The notes under the pieces were generated by a model that did no database searches, was not told where the DNA came from, and worked only from the letters and a program-made list of their open reading frames with translations. This document shows, in pieces, positions 16,772-24,510 of a DNA stretch of 64,000 nt (positions are counted from its first letter, which is position 1; each line of letters begins with the position of its first letter). This stretch comes from Mycobacterium scrofulaceum (GTDB lineage: Bacteria; Actinomycetota; Actinomycetes; Mycobacteriales; Mycobacteriaceae): the NCBI RefSeq assembly GCF_002086735.1, contig NZ_MVIJ01000003.1:124001-188000 (forward strand), given 5' to 3'. Position numbers and translations under genes: made by a program.

Positions 16772-17455
16772 TCAGTCGTCGTCGTCGGCGATCAGCGCGC
16801 GCGTCTCGTACGACACCGGAGCGGTCAGCATGCCGACCCAGGTGTCGACGTAATTGTGCAGCTGTGCCTCGCTGAGCCCGTGACCCGAACGCGCCGCCGC
16901 GGCAAGGGTATTGATCAAGCTGACATACAGCTGGAAGGTTCGGCCGCGCCGGATGCGCCCAGGCAGGTCTTGCAGCGCGGCGTCGACCAGTTCCTCCAGC
17001 TTCTCCTGCGTCCAATCGTCGTCGACGTGGTCGGGCCAGTATCGGCTGCGGGCTCGTGGATCCTCCACCAGCCGCGCCAGGAACGGCGCGAACATCTCGC
17101 CTGCGGCGATGCTGTTCGCCAGCGGGCGCGCCAGCAGCCACACCACCGCGCGGGGATCCGCCTCCTTGCCTTGCTCCCGCATGCTCATGAGCATTTCCCG
17201 GCGATCGGCTCCCAGTGACGCTTGGCGGTAGGAGATCAGCGCCCGGATCAGGCCGTCGCGGGAGCCGAAGTGGTAGCGAATCACCGAGGTGTTGGACTGC
17301 CCGGCGGCCTGCTGAATCTCCCGCAGCGTAACGGCCTCGATACCCCGGGTGGCGAACAGCCGCTCTGCGACCTCCATCAACATCACCCGGGTCGATTCGC
17401 CCGACGCGTTGCGCCTCCGCGCGCCCGCGGCCGACTCAGTTCGCAGCTCCGCCAT
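16772..17455 (-). CDS. TetR-family transcriptional regulator
   Basis: The 227-residue protein has an N-terminal TetR DNA-binding domain: STRVMLMEVAERLFATRGIEAVTLREIQQAAGQSNTSVIRYHFGSRDGLIRALI, with the helix-turn-helix in the second half. The rest is a helical ligand domain rich in Arg and Asp (LVEDPRARSRYWPDHVDDDW). It is transcribed towards the CoA-transferase gene, and its stop lies five bases from that gene's stop. Its promoter region contains TAATGGCTATGCATTA at 17510-17525, and a matching repeat precedes the CoA-transferase, so it likely represses itself, the amidohydrolase operon and the thioesterase/CoA-transferase pair. Ligand unknown; an acyl-CoA is plausible. Confidence 0.88.
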   Translation of the reverse strand: MAELRTESAAGARRRNASGESTRVMLMEVAERLFATRGIEAVTLREIQQAAGQSNTSVIRYHFGSRDGLIRALISYRQASLGADRREMLMSMREQGKEADPRAVVWLLARPLANSIAAGEMFAPFLARLVEDPRARSRYWPDHVDDDWTQEKLEELVDAALQDLPGRIRRGRTFQLYVSLINTLAAAARSGHGLSEAQLHNYVDTWVGMLTAPVSYETRALIADDDD

Positions 17456-17509
17456 GGGCCTCCTCCAGTCCGCCTCAGTCTTACCGGCGTCGCACCTTGG
17501 GCCAAATAA

Positions 17510-17525
17510 TAATGGCTATGCATTA
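17510..17525. promoter_or_regulatory. Putative TetR operator, TAATG-N6-CATTA inverted repeat (copy 2)
   Basis: TAATGGCTATGCATTA lies 55 bases upstream of the TetR start (17455, minus) and 67 bases upstream of the amidohydrolase (17592, plus). It matches the reverse complement of the site at 14207-14222 at 13 of 16 positions, including all ten arm positions. The location fits autoregulation plus control of the operon starting at 17592. Confidence 0.62.
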
Positions 17526-17591
17526 GAAAGTCTGGACTTCTGGCAGTTCGGCTGGCATCATTCGGGTGAGCAACCGGACCGCGGAGGGCCA

Positions 17592-18728
17592 ATGAGCATG
17601 ATCTGGACGAATTCGGGTGACTCGCACTTCCTGGAACCCGACGACCTGTGGCAGTCCCGGTTGCCGAAGGCGCTCGCCGACCTGACGCCCCACGCTGAAA
17701 AGGATCCCGATGGCGAGTACGAGACCGTTTCGGTCGACGGACAGATCTTTCGGCGCAAGCTGCCGTCGTCGGCGATGGAGGCCTTCATCGAGGAAAGCAT
17801 GAAGCCGCAAGGCATCCGCGACGCCAAGGCACGGTTGGGGGACTTGGACAAGGAGGGTGTCTGGGGTGAGGTCATCTTCCCGTCGCTGGGCATGTGGGCC
17901 TCGACATTTCGCACCCCTGAACTACTCAAGGCATGCATGCGCGCCAGCAACGAGTGGGCGCTCGAGGAGATCTGCGCGGTGTCGCCGCGCTATGTGGTGA
18001 CCGCCCAGGTGTCGACACTGATCGTCGAGGACGCCGTCGAGGAATTGCATTGGGCCGCAAGCGAAGGCTTCAAGGCGGTGTTCTTGCCGACCACACCGCA
18101 TCCGAGCGCTCCGGACTGGCACCGCAAGGAGTGGGAACCGTTCTGGGCGGCAGCCGAGGAAGCCGGCATGGTGATCGCGTTCCACATCGGCACCGATCCG
18201 GTCGACATGACGGTCGGTGGCGCGAGCGGCGGGGCGGGCATGGTGTACCGCGGTCCGGGCGGGGCCGTGATGAATTACGCCGAGACCACGTTCTCCGGTC
18301 AGCGGGCGGCGATGAAGATGGTCGCCTCCGGTGCCTTAGACCGCCACCCTGACCTCCGGGTGCTGATCTCCGAAGGTGGCGCCACCTGGGTGCCGTTCCT
18401 TGGCGACCGGATGGTCGAGGGCTATCGCCAGCACCATATGGCGGTGCGGCCCAAGCTGAATCGTAGTCCGAAGGAGATTCTCTACAGCCAGGTTTATGCG
18501 TCATTCCAGCACGACGAGACCGCCGTCGCCGCTTACGAGCACATGGGCTACAAGAACGTGATGTTCGGCAGCGACTACCCGCACATGGAAGGCACCTTCG
18601 GGCACACCCAGGACACCCTGAAGGGACTGTTCGACGGGGTGAGCGACGAGACCCGGCTGCGCATTACCCAGGGCACGTTCTATGAACTGTTCCCCGACGT
18701 GCCGCCCATCCCGGCCGAAAAGTTCTGA
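17592..18728 (+). CDS. Amidohydrolase-2 family (ACMSD-like) metal-dependent hydrolase/decarboxylase
   Basis: The 378-residue protein has the amidohydrolase TIM-barrel pattern: an N-terminal DSHFLEPDDLW in place of the HxH/ExH motif, MVIAFHIGTDP with a metal-binding His, and the C-terminal FGSDYPHMEGTFGH carrying the conserved Asp. Relatives include ACMSD and other decarboxylases and hydrolases of cyclic acids. In mycobacterial steroid and terpenoid clusters such genes are common but poorly characterised. The ATG at 17592 is preceded by GGAGGGCCA; in-frame codons upstream to 17349 overlap the divergent TetR gene. It opens the operon that continues with a thiolase-fold protein and DUF35. Confidence 0.83.
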   Translation: MSMIWTNSGDSHFLEPDDLWQSRLPKALADLTPHAEKDPDGEYETVSVDGQIFRRKLPSSAMEAFIEESMKPQGIRDAKARLGDLDKEGVWGEVIFPSLGMWASTFRTPELLKACMRASNEWALEEICAVSPRYVVTAQVSTLIVEDAVEELHWAASEGFKAVFLPTTPHPSAPDWHRKEWEPFWAAAEEAGMVIAFHIGTDPVDMTVGGASGGAGMVYRGPGGAVMNYAETTFSGQRAAMKMVASGALDRHPDLRVLISEGGATWVPFLGDRMVEGYRQHHMAVRPKLNRSPKEILYSQVYASFQHDETAVAAYEHMGYKNVMFGSDYPHMEGTFGHTQDTLKGLFDGVSDETRLRITQGTFYELFPDVPPIPAEKF

Positions 18729-18732
18729 GCGC

Positions 18733-19932
18733 GTGGCTACTTCGTCTGGACTGCGCGACGTTGCGATTGTGGGTGTCGGTGCCACGCCCTATTACAAGCG
18801 CGGCGGGTCATTACCGAAGTCGATCACCGAGTTGGCCGGCGAGGCCATCCTGGCGGCGTGCGAGGACGCCGGCCTTCCCGTCACCGACGTCGACGGGTTC
18901 GCCTACTACTCAGGCGCCAGCGCGGGCTACACGGAGAAGATGGACACCGCCGACTTCATGGAAACGCTTGGCATTCCGGAAGTCCGGTTCACCGCCGCAC
19001 TGACCTCCGGCGGCGGCGGCTCCGCGGGCGCGATCGGCCTGGCGCGGGCGGCCATCGTCGCCGGGGACGCCTCGGTGGTGGTGACGGTGATGGCGCTGCA
19101 ACAGTCCAAACAACGCCTGGGCTCGGTGTTTTCGGCCATGGACCCCGATCCGATCAACTCGTTCCTCCAACCATCCGGCCTGTTCGGGCCCGGTCAGTTG
19201 ATGTCGGTGCTGGCGCGCAGGCACATGCACCTCTACGGCACGCGCCGCGAGGCGTTCGCCGAGATCGCACTCTCCACGCGGGCCAACGCGTTGAATCGCC
19301 CAAAGGCCATGCATCGCCAACCGCTGACGTTGGACGACTACTTCAATGCGCGGATGATCGCAGAACCTTTGTGTCTCTACGACTTCTGTCAAGAGACCGA
19401 CGGCGCCGTCGCAGTCATCACCACCAGCATGGACAGGGCCAGGGATCTGCGGCAACCGCCGGTGCCGGTGGTTGCCGCCGCCCACGGCGGCGTCCGCGAC
19501 TGGGGCAGGGCGTTCGCCTGGATGGGCATGCCCGACGAATACTTCGCCTCCTCGGGCAATGCGCCCATCGCCAAGCGGCTCTACGAGCAGGCCGCTATCA
19601 GCGCCGCCGACATCGACGTCGCCCTGCTCTATGACCACTTCAGCCCGATGGTGCTCATGCAACTCGAGGACTACGGATTCTGCGGCAAGGGGGAGGGCGG
19701 CGCGTTCGTCGAAAGCGGAGCGATTCGCTACGACGGTGGCTCGATTCCGGTCAACACCCACGGCGGTCAGCTCTCCGAAGCCTACATCATCGGGATGACC
19801 CACATCATGGAAGGAGTCGAGCAGATGCGCGGCACCGCCATCAACCAGGTCCGCGACGCCGAACTCGCTCTGGTCACCGGCGGGCCGGCAAGCCTGCCCG
19901 TGAGCGGGCTGATTCTGGGACGCGCCGCATGA
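18733..19932 (+). CDS. Thiolase-fold acyl-CoA lyase (SCP-x/Ltp2-like)
   Basis: This 399-residue protein starts with GTG at 18733, four bases after the amidohydrolase stop. Thiolase-fold landmarks are ILAACEDAGLPVTDVDGFAY, ARRHMHLYGTRREAFAEIAL, VALLYDHFSPMVLMQLEDYG and VNTHGGQLSEAYIIGM. The usual nucleophile position reads AALTSGGGGSAGAIG, so Cys is replaced by Gly as in the aldolase Ltp2, while the YDHF tyrosine is kept. A DUF35 gene overlaps its stop by four bases, giving the typical two-subunit lyase pair. Predicted role: retro-aldol removal of a side chain from a beta-hydroxyacyl-CoA. Confidence 0.83.
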   Translation: MATSSGLRDVAIVGVGATPYYKRGGSLPKSITELAGEAILAACEDAGLPVTDVDGFAYYSGASAGYTEKMDTADFMETLGIPEVRFTAALTSGGGGSAGAIGLARAAIVAGDASVVVTVMALQQSKQRLGSVFSAMDPDPINSFLQPSGLFGPGQLMSVLARRHMHLYGTRREAFAEIALSTRANALNRPKAMHRQPLTLDDYFNARMIAEPLCLYDFCQETDGAVAVITTSMDRARDLRQPPVPVVAAAHGGVRDWGRAFAWMGMPDEYFASSGNAPIAKRLYEQAAISAADIDVALLYDHFSPMVLMQLEDYGFCGKGEGGAFVESGAIRYDGGSIPVNTHGGQLSEAYIIGMTHIMEGVEQMRGTAINQVRDAELALVTGGPASLPVSGLILGRAA

Positions 19933-20378
19933 GCACCGCCGCGGTCACCCTGGCCACCACCATCCCGGGCGAACACGTGCGGATCGCGGTCAACAAGGAC
20001 ACCGAGCCGTTCTGGATCGCCGCGAAGGAGCGGCGGTTGGTGGCCCCGCAGTGCGGCGACTGTCAGACCTTCCGGCTGCCCCCGACACCGTTCTGCCCCA
20101 ATTGCCAATCAAACGCGGTGAACTGGGTCGAACTCAGCGGCCAGGCGGTCGTCTACAGCTTCGCCGTCGTGCACGGCTTCCCGGGTATGCCCGATCTGTT
20201 GTTGGTGCCCGCGGTCCTCGACCTGCCCGACGCGCCCGGTGCGCGACTGGTCTCCAACATCGTCGACGTCGCACCCGCTGACGTCACGATAGGAATGCCT
20301 GTCCACGTTGACTTCTCGCCGATCGCCGACGGCTGGCTGCTGCCTGTCTTTCGCGTCGGCGCTCGGGGCGAGGAGTAA
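19929..20378 (+). CDS. DUF35 OB-fold protein with zinc ribbon
   Basis: The 149-residue protein has the zinc-ribbon cysteines CGDC and CPNC spaced by a proline-rich linker (RLPPTPFCPNC), then an OB-fold (GQAVVYSFAVVH ... LVSNIVDVAPADVTIGMPVHVDF). It overlaps the thiolase-fold gene by four bases, so the two products probably form a complex in which this subunit binds the CoA moiety. The N-terminal helix (NKDTEPFWIAAKERRLV) is typical of DUF35. The stop at 20378 is followed after five bases by a small gene. Confidence 0.87.
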   Translation: MSTAAVTLATTIPGEHVRIAVNKDTEPFWIAAKERRLVAPQCGDCQTFRLPPTPFCPNCQSNAVNWVELSGQAVVYSFAVVHGFPGMPDLLLVPAVLDLPDAPGARLVSNIVDVAPADVTIGMPVHVDFSPIADGWLLPVFRVGARGEE

Positions 20379-20382
20379 CGCC

Positions 20383-20592
20383 GTGTCCGATGACAGCGCT
20401 CTCCACGAAAAGCCCCTGGAGTTCCTCAGCAGCATTGCCAACACCGGCGGATCGTGTGACGGTCAGGCGATCCTGCCCGTCAATGGTCATTTCCGTTGTA
20501 CGTGCTCGTGCGGTGACTGGGACGTCGACGTCGACGATCCGCAGGAAGGCCTGCGGCAAGCCCGCATTCACACGGGCAGCGTGACTGGATAG
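20383..20592 (+). CDS. Small cysteine-containing protein of unknown function
   Basis: A 69-residue frame starts with GTG at 20383, preceded by GAGGAGTAACGCC in the end of the DUF35 gene, and stops 20 bases before the next SDR. The middle carries the cysteines of FRCTCSCGDWDVDVDDP plus one upstream (GGSCDGQ), which could bind a metal. The last part is acidic then basic. I do not recognise the family. Its tight fit in the operon and its ribosome-binding site support a real gene. Confidence 0.55.
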   Translation: MSDDSALHEKPLEFLSSIANTGGSCDGQAILPVNGHFRCTCSCGDWDVDVDDPQEGLRQARIHTGSVTG

Positions 20593-20612
20593 ATGCTGAG
20601 GAGCAAAGGCCC

Positions 20613-21428
20613 ATGGGTAATCTGAACGGCAAAGTCGCCTTCATCACCGGAGCGGCCCGCGGCCAGGGTCGCGCACATGCGGTCCGACTTGCGGCGGACG
20701 GCGCGGACATCATCGCACTCGACATCTGCCGCGATATCGACTCCATCGACTATCCCAACGCCAGTCCGGAGGATCTCGACGAGACCGTCAAGCTCGTCGA
20801 GAAGGAAGGTAGACGCGTCGTGGCCCGGCAGGCCGACGTGCGTGACGCCGACGCCGTCGAGCAGGTGGTGGCAGACGGGCTCGCCGAGTTCGGCCGCCTC
20901 GACGTCGTGATCGCAAACGCCGGCGTCATTCGACTGGGCCCTGGTGGCGACCGACGGCAGACCTTTCGCGACATCATCGATGTCAACCTCATCGGCGTGT
21001 GGAACACCGTGGAAGCGGCTATCCCATCCCTCATCGACGGTGGACGCGGCGGATCGATCGTGCTGACGTCGTCGAGTGCGGGACTCAAGGGCACCGGCAC
21101 GGATCGGGCTGGCGGTCAGGCATACACCGCGGCCAAGCGCGGGCTAGTCGGATTGATGCAGGTGTGGGCGAACGAGTTCGCGCAGTACTCCATCCGCGTC
21201 AACACCATCCATCCGACCGGTGTCGCCACCGGAATGGTGATGAACGAGACCATGGGCAAGCTGCTGGAAGCCAACGACACCGCGGTCGCGGCGATGCAGA
21301 ACGCGCTGCCGACCCAGATCCTGATGCCGGAGGACATCGCCAACGCGGTGGCGTTCCTGGTGTCCGAAGAGGCGAAGTTCATCACCGGCACCGCCTGGCC
21401 GCTCGACGCCGGCTTCGCCGTCCGTTGA
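20613..21428 (+). CDS. Mycofactocin-coupled SDR family oxidoreductase (copy B)
   Basis: The 271-residue SDR has TGAARGQGRAH, the subfamily insertion VDxCRDIDSxDYPN (here LDICRDIDSIDYPNASPEDLD), the catalytic YTAAK and a C-terminal ITGTAWPLDAGFAVR. It is the near twin of the SDR at 12821-13636: I count 39 differences in 271 positions, mostly in the first half, while the second half is almost unchanged. The ATG at 20613 follows GAGGAGCAAAGGCCC. Like other members it is expected to use a bound NAD with mycofactocin as electron acceptor. A secondary alcohol made by a P450 is a plausible substrate. Confidence 0.9.
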   Translation: MGNLNGKVAFITGAARGQGRAHAVRLAADGADIIALDICRDIDSIDYPNASPEDLDETVKLVEKEGRRVVARQADVRDADAVEQVVADGLAEFGRLDVVIANAGVIRLGPGGDRRQTFRDIIDVNLIGVWNTVEAAIPSLIDGGRGGSIVLTSSSAGLKGTGTDRAGGQAYTAAKRGLVGLMQVWANEFAQYSIRVNTIHPTGVATGMVMNETMGKLLEANDTAVAAMQNALPTQILMPEDIANAVAFLVSEEAKFITGTAWPLDAGFAVR

Positions 21429-21529
21429 CGGTCCGGGCGGATGTCGAGGAGTATTGCGTTCGCCTCCCGACATAGTTAACCTAGTTCGACGATTCCGCTT
21501 TGGATCCGTCGTAGCAATCCGCGCTAGAT

Positions 21530-21545
21530 TGACAGTGGACTGTCG
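21530..21545. promoter_or_regulatory. Putative TGACAGT-family operator (one mismatch) upstream of P450
   Basis: TGACAGTGGACTGTCG matches the palindrome TGACAGTNNACTGTCA except for its last base. A TAATAT sequence at 21546-21551 directly after it could be a -10 box, so binding would occlude the promoter of the P450 gene starting at 21606. It is the most distant copy from the TetR gene at 43805-44395. Confidence 0.7.
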
Positions 21546-21605
21546 TAATATGCGAGCCGCGCGTGCCTGTAATCGCGCTCGTTCTCGGCGGTACGGAAGG
21601 ACGTC

Positions 21606-22811
21606 ATGATCCAGAACCAGCCAACGGCAACATGTCCCGTGAAGAATATCGAGATGAACACTCCGGAGTCGCCGGCGCTAGCGCACTTCCATCTGCTGGA
21701 TGAGTGTCAGGACGAGGCCCGGCCGGTCTTCCGCAACACCGAGGCCGGCATTGATTACTGGGTGTTCACCGACAACTCCGTGATCCTGGACGGACTCCAG
21801 CACCCGGAGCTCTGGTCCAGCAGCGTCATCGTGCCGACGGAACCGGAGCCGCCGTACAAGTGGATCCCGATCATGATCGACCCGCCCGACCATGCCAAGT
21901 GGCGCCATGTGCTGGCCGAGTACTTCTCACCGGGTCGCGTCAAGGGCCTGCGCGACGCGCAGCAGAAGTTGGCCGCGGAACTGATCGACCAGGTCGCGGG
22001 CGAGGTTGGGTGCGACTTCGTTGCGCGGATCTCGCGCGTCTTCCCGTCGACGGTCTTCCTGACGATCATGGGCATGCCCGTGGAGGATCTCGAGAAGTTC
22101 CTGGCATGGGAGGACATGATCCTGCATCAGAGCGGGGTGGGTGAGGAAGTCAACGCGGCCCGGCTCGAAGGCATGACGCATGTGATGGGCTACTTCTCGG
22201 GCCTGATTCAGCAGCGGCGCGAGAACCGTGACCCGGATGCCGACGACATCGTTAGCAAGGCCATCGACTGGGCCATCGACGGCGAACCGATCAACGACCT
22301 GGAGCTGCTCAACTGCCTGCTGCTGTTGTTCATGGCCGGGCTCGACACGGTCTCCAACCAGCTGTCGTACGCAATGCTGCATCTGGCCACCCATCCGGCC
22401 GACCGCGCCCGGATCGTCGCCGAACCGCAACTCATTCCGAGGGCCGTGGAGGAACTGCTTCGGGTTTATCCGATCGTGCAGACCGCGCGAAAGGCGACCC
22501 GGGACATGGACTTCCACGGGTGCCCGGTCAAGGCGGGCGACATGGCGTCGTTCTCGCTGGCGTTCGCAGGCCGGGACGAATCGGCCTACACCAATGCCCG
22601 CACGGTCGACTTCGACCGCGGCGTCACACGTCACCTGTCCTTCGGCGGCGGCCCGCACCGGTGCTTGGGTTCGCATCTCGCCCGGCAAGAGCTGGCGGTG
22701 GTGCTGGAGGAGTGGCACAAGCGCATTCCGGATTACCAACTCGTTGGCGAGGCTATCGAGCATGGCGGTCAGGTGTTCGGCGTGGATTCACTGAACCTGA
22801 CGTGGGGCTGA
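21606..22811 (+). CDS. Cytochrome P450
   Basis: This 401-residue soluble P450 has the I-helix oxygen-binding motif AGLDTVSNQ, the ExxR motif in EELLRVYP, and the heme loop FGGGPHRCLGSHLAR with the Cys ligand. The N-terminal IDPPDHAKWRHVL segment is typical of bacterial class I P450s. It would hydroxylate a hydrophobic substrate using electrons from a ferredoxin encoded elsewhere. The ATG at 21606 follows GGAAGGACGTC. A 177-base gap with a TGACAGT palindrome separates it from the SDR upstream, so it starts its own transcript, continuing into the hydroxyacid dehydrogenase, SDR and CoA ligase. Confidence 0.92.
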   Translation: MIQNQPTATCPVKNIEMNTPESPALAHFHLLDECQDEARPVFRNTEAGIDYWVFTDNSVILDGLQHPELWSSSVIVPTEPEPPYKWIPIMIDPPDHAKWRHVLAEYFSPGRVKGLRDAQQKLAAELIDQVAGEVGCDFVARISRVFPSTVFLTIMGMPVEDLEKFLAWEDMILHQSGVGEEVNAARLEGMTHVMGYFSGLIQQRRENRDPDADDIVSKAIDWAIDGEPINDLELLNCLLLLFMAGLDTVSNQLSYAMLHLATHPADRARIVAEPQLIPRAVEELLRVYPIVQTARKATRDMDFHGCPVKAGDMASFSLAFAGRDESAYTNARTVDFDRGVTRHLSFGGGPHRCLGSHLARQELAVVLEEWHKRIPDYQLVGEAIEHGGQVFGVDSLNLTWG

Positions 22812-22836
22812 GGCCGTCGACCCATAGGAAAGCACA

Positions 22837-23676
22837 ATGCCCAACACCGTCGGATTCCTCGGCGCCGGACAACTCGGCGAGCCGATGGTCAAGCGATTGC
22901 TCGGCGCCGGCCACGATGTCTCGGTGTACGCCCGCCGCGAGGAGATTCGCCGGCGTTTGGAGGCGAAAGGCGCGGTGGCGGCCGCTTCGGTGGCCGACCT
23001 CGCGCGCGGGAGCGACGTCCTCATCTCGTGCCTCTTCTCCGACGCGCAACTGCGCGAAACTGGCCTCGGCGCGGGCGGTTTCATCGCCAATGCGAAGCCG
23101 GGTGCGGTGTTCGTCTCTCACACGACCGGCACACTGTCCACCCTCGAGGCGTTGCGGGACAGTTCTGCCGCGGCGCCGATCGTCCTCGACGCGCCGGTCA
23201 GTGGCACCGTCGAGAACATCGATGCGGGCACGCTGACCGTGTTGATCGGCGGGCCGAGTGATGCCGTCGCATCGGTGACGCCGATCCTGGCCGCATATGC
23301 CGACCCGGTGGTGGCGACCGGCGCACTGGGCAGCGCGTTGGCGCTCAAGTTGATCAACAATCTTCTATTCGCAGCCAATGCTCAACTTCTCTGTGCAGCA
23401 ACGCATCTGGGCGTTCGGCTAGGTGTCGACCCGAGTGTGTTGCTGTCCACCCTGCAGGTGTGCAGCGCCGGGAGCCATGTGGCCGCCCACGCCCATCGCA
23501 TCGGCGGGATGGATCGTTTCGAAGAACTGGCGGGGCCGTTCCTGCGGAAGGACATCTCGGCGTGCCGTGAGGCGGCGGCCGAGGCGGGTGTGGAGCTGGG
23601 ACTGTTGGGCACCGCAGTGCGCGAGGGGCCGCTGGCCCTGGACGTCGACTCGGCGACCGCAGGGTCAGACCGATGA
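22837..23676 (+). CDS. NAD(P)-dependent beta-hydroxyacid dehydrogenase (3-hydroxyisobutyrate dehydrogenase family)
   Basis: The 279-residue enzyme shows the Rossmann motif GFLGAGQLGEPMVKRLL, the substrate-site DAPVSGTVENIDAGTLTVLIGG and the catalytic-lysine helix ALKLINNLLF. The family oxidises or reduces beta-hydroxy acids such as 3-hydroxyisobutyrate, or acts as imine or aldehyde reductases. Its place between a P450 and a mycofactocin-type SDR suggests oxidation or reduction of a hydroxylated acid in the same pathway. Its stop overlaps the SDR start by four bases (ATGA). Confidence 0.85.
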   Translation: MPNTVGFLGAGQLGEPMVKRLLGAGHDVSVYARREEIRRRLEAKGAVAAASVADLARGSDVLISCLFSDAQLRETGLGAGGFIANAKPGAVFVSHTTGTLSTLEALRDSSAAAPIVLDAPVSGTVENIDAGTLTVLIGGPSDAVASVTPILAAYADPVVATGALGSALALKLINNLLFAANAQLLCAATHLGVRLGVDPSVLLSTLQVCSAGSHVAAHAHRIGGMDRFEELAGPFLRKDISACREAAAEAGVELGLLGTAVREGPLALDVDSATAGSDR

Positions 23677-24494
23677 CGGGCCGGCTCGCGGGGAAGGTGG
23701 CCTTCATTACCGGCGCCGCAAGGGGACAGGGCCGTGCACACGCGGTGCGGATGGCCGAAGAAGGGGCCGACATCATCGCCGTCGACCTGGCGGGCCCATT
23801 ACCTGACTCAGTGCGCTACCCGTCGGCCACCGCCGATGACTTCGCCGAGACGGTGGAGATGGTGAAAGCGACAGGTGGCCGAATCATGGCTACCGCCGCG
23901 GACATCCGCGATCTGGATGCGCTGCGGACGGCCGTCGACGAGGGCGTCGAGGCCTACGGCCGGCTGGACGTCATCGTGGCCAACGCCGGAATATGTGTCC
24001 CGGCGCCGTGGAACGAGATCACGCCCGAGTCGTTTCGCGACATCATCGACGTCAACGTGACTGGCACGTGGAACACGGTGATGGCGGGCGCGCAGCGGAT
24101 CATCGACGGGGGTCGGGGCGGGTCGATCATCCTGATCAGCTCCTACGCCGGTGTCAAGGTGCAGCCCTACATGGTGCACTACACCGCTAGCAAGCATGCC
24201 GTCACAGGGATGGCCCGGGCCTTCGCCGCGGAGCTGGGCAAGCACGACATCAGGGTCAACAGCGTGCATCCCGGTCCGGTCAACACTCCGATGGGCGGTG
24301 GCGACATGATTGCCGCGCTGTTCGCCGCGATCGAGACCAACCCCACGCTGAACAACATGGGGACCCCGTTCCTGCCGCAATGGGCCTGCGAGCCGGAAGA
24401 CGTTGCCGCCGCGGTGTGTTGGCTGGCCTCCGACGAGTCGCGCTATGTGACCGCCACCCGTTTGTCGGTCGACCAGGGCATGGCGCAGTTCTAG
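23673..24494 (+). CDS. Mycofactocin-coupled SDR family oxidoreductase
   Basis: The 273-residue SDR has TGAARGQGRAHAVRMAEEGAD, the family insertion (VDLAGPLPDSVRYPSATADDF), NAGI, and the catalytic YTASK. The C-terminus (LASDESRYVTATRLSVDQGMAQF) is typical. It differs more from copies A and B than they do from each other, so it probably has another substrate. It overlaps the hydroxyacid dehydrogenase by four bases and precedes the CoA ligase by 16, fitting an alcohol-to-acid-to-CoA sequence downstream of the P450. Confidence 0.9.
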   Translation: MTGRLAGKVAFITGAARGQGRAHAVRMAEEGADIIAVDLAGPLPDSVRYPSATADDFAETVEMVKATGGRIMATAADIRDLDALRTAVDEGVEAYGRLDVIVANAGICVPAPWNEITPESFRDIIDVNVTGTWNTVMAGAQRIIDGGRGGSIILISSYAGVKVQPYMVHYTASKHAVTGMARAFAAELGKHDIRVNSVHPGPVNTPMGGGDMIAALFAAIETNPTLNNMGTPFLPQWACEPEDVAAAVCWLASDESRYVTATRLSVDQGMAQF

Positions 24495-24510
24495 CGAATC
24501 GCCGGATCTG

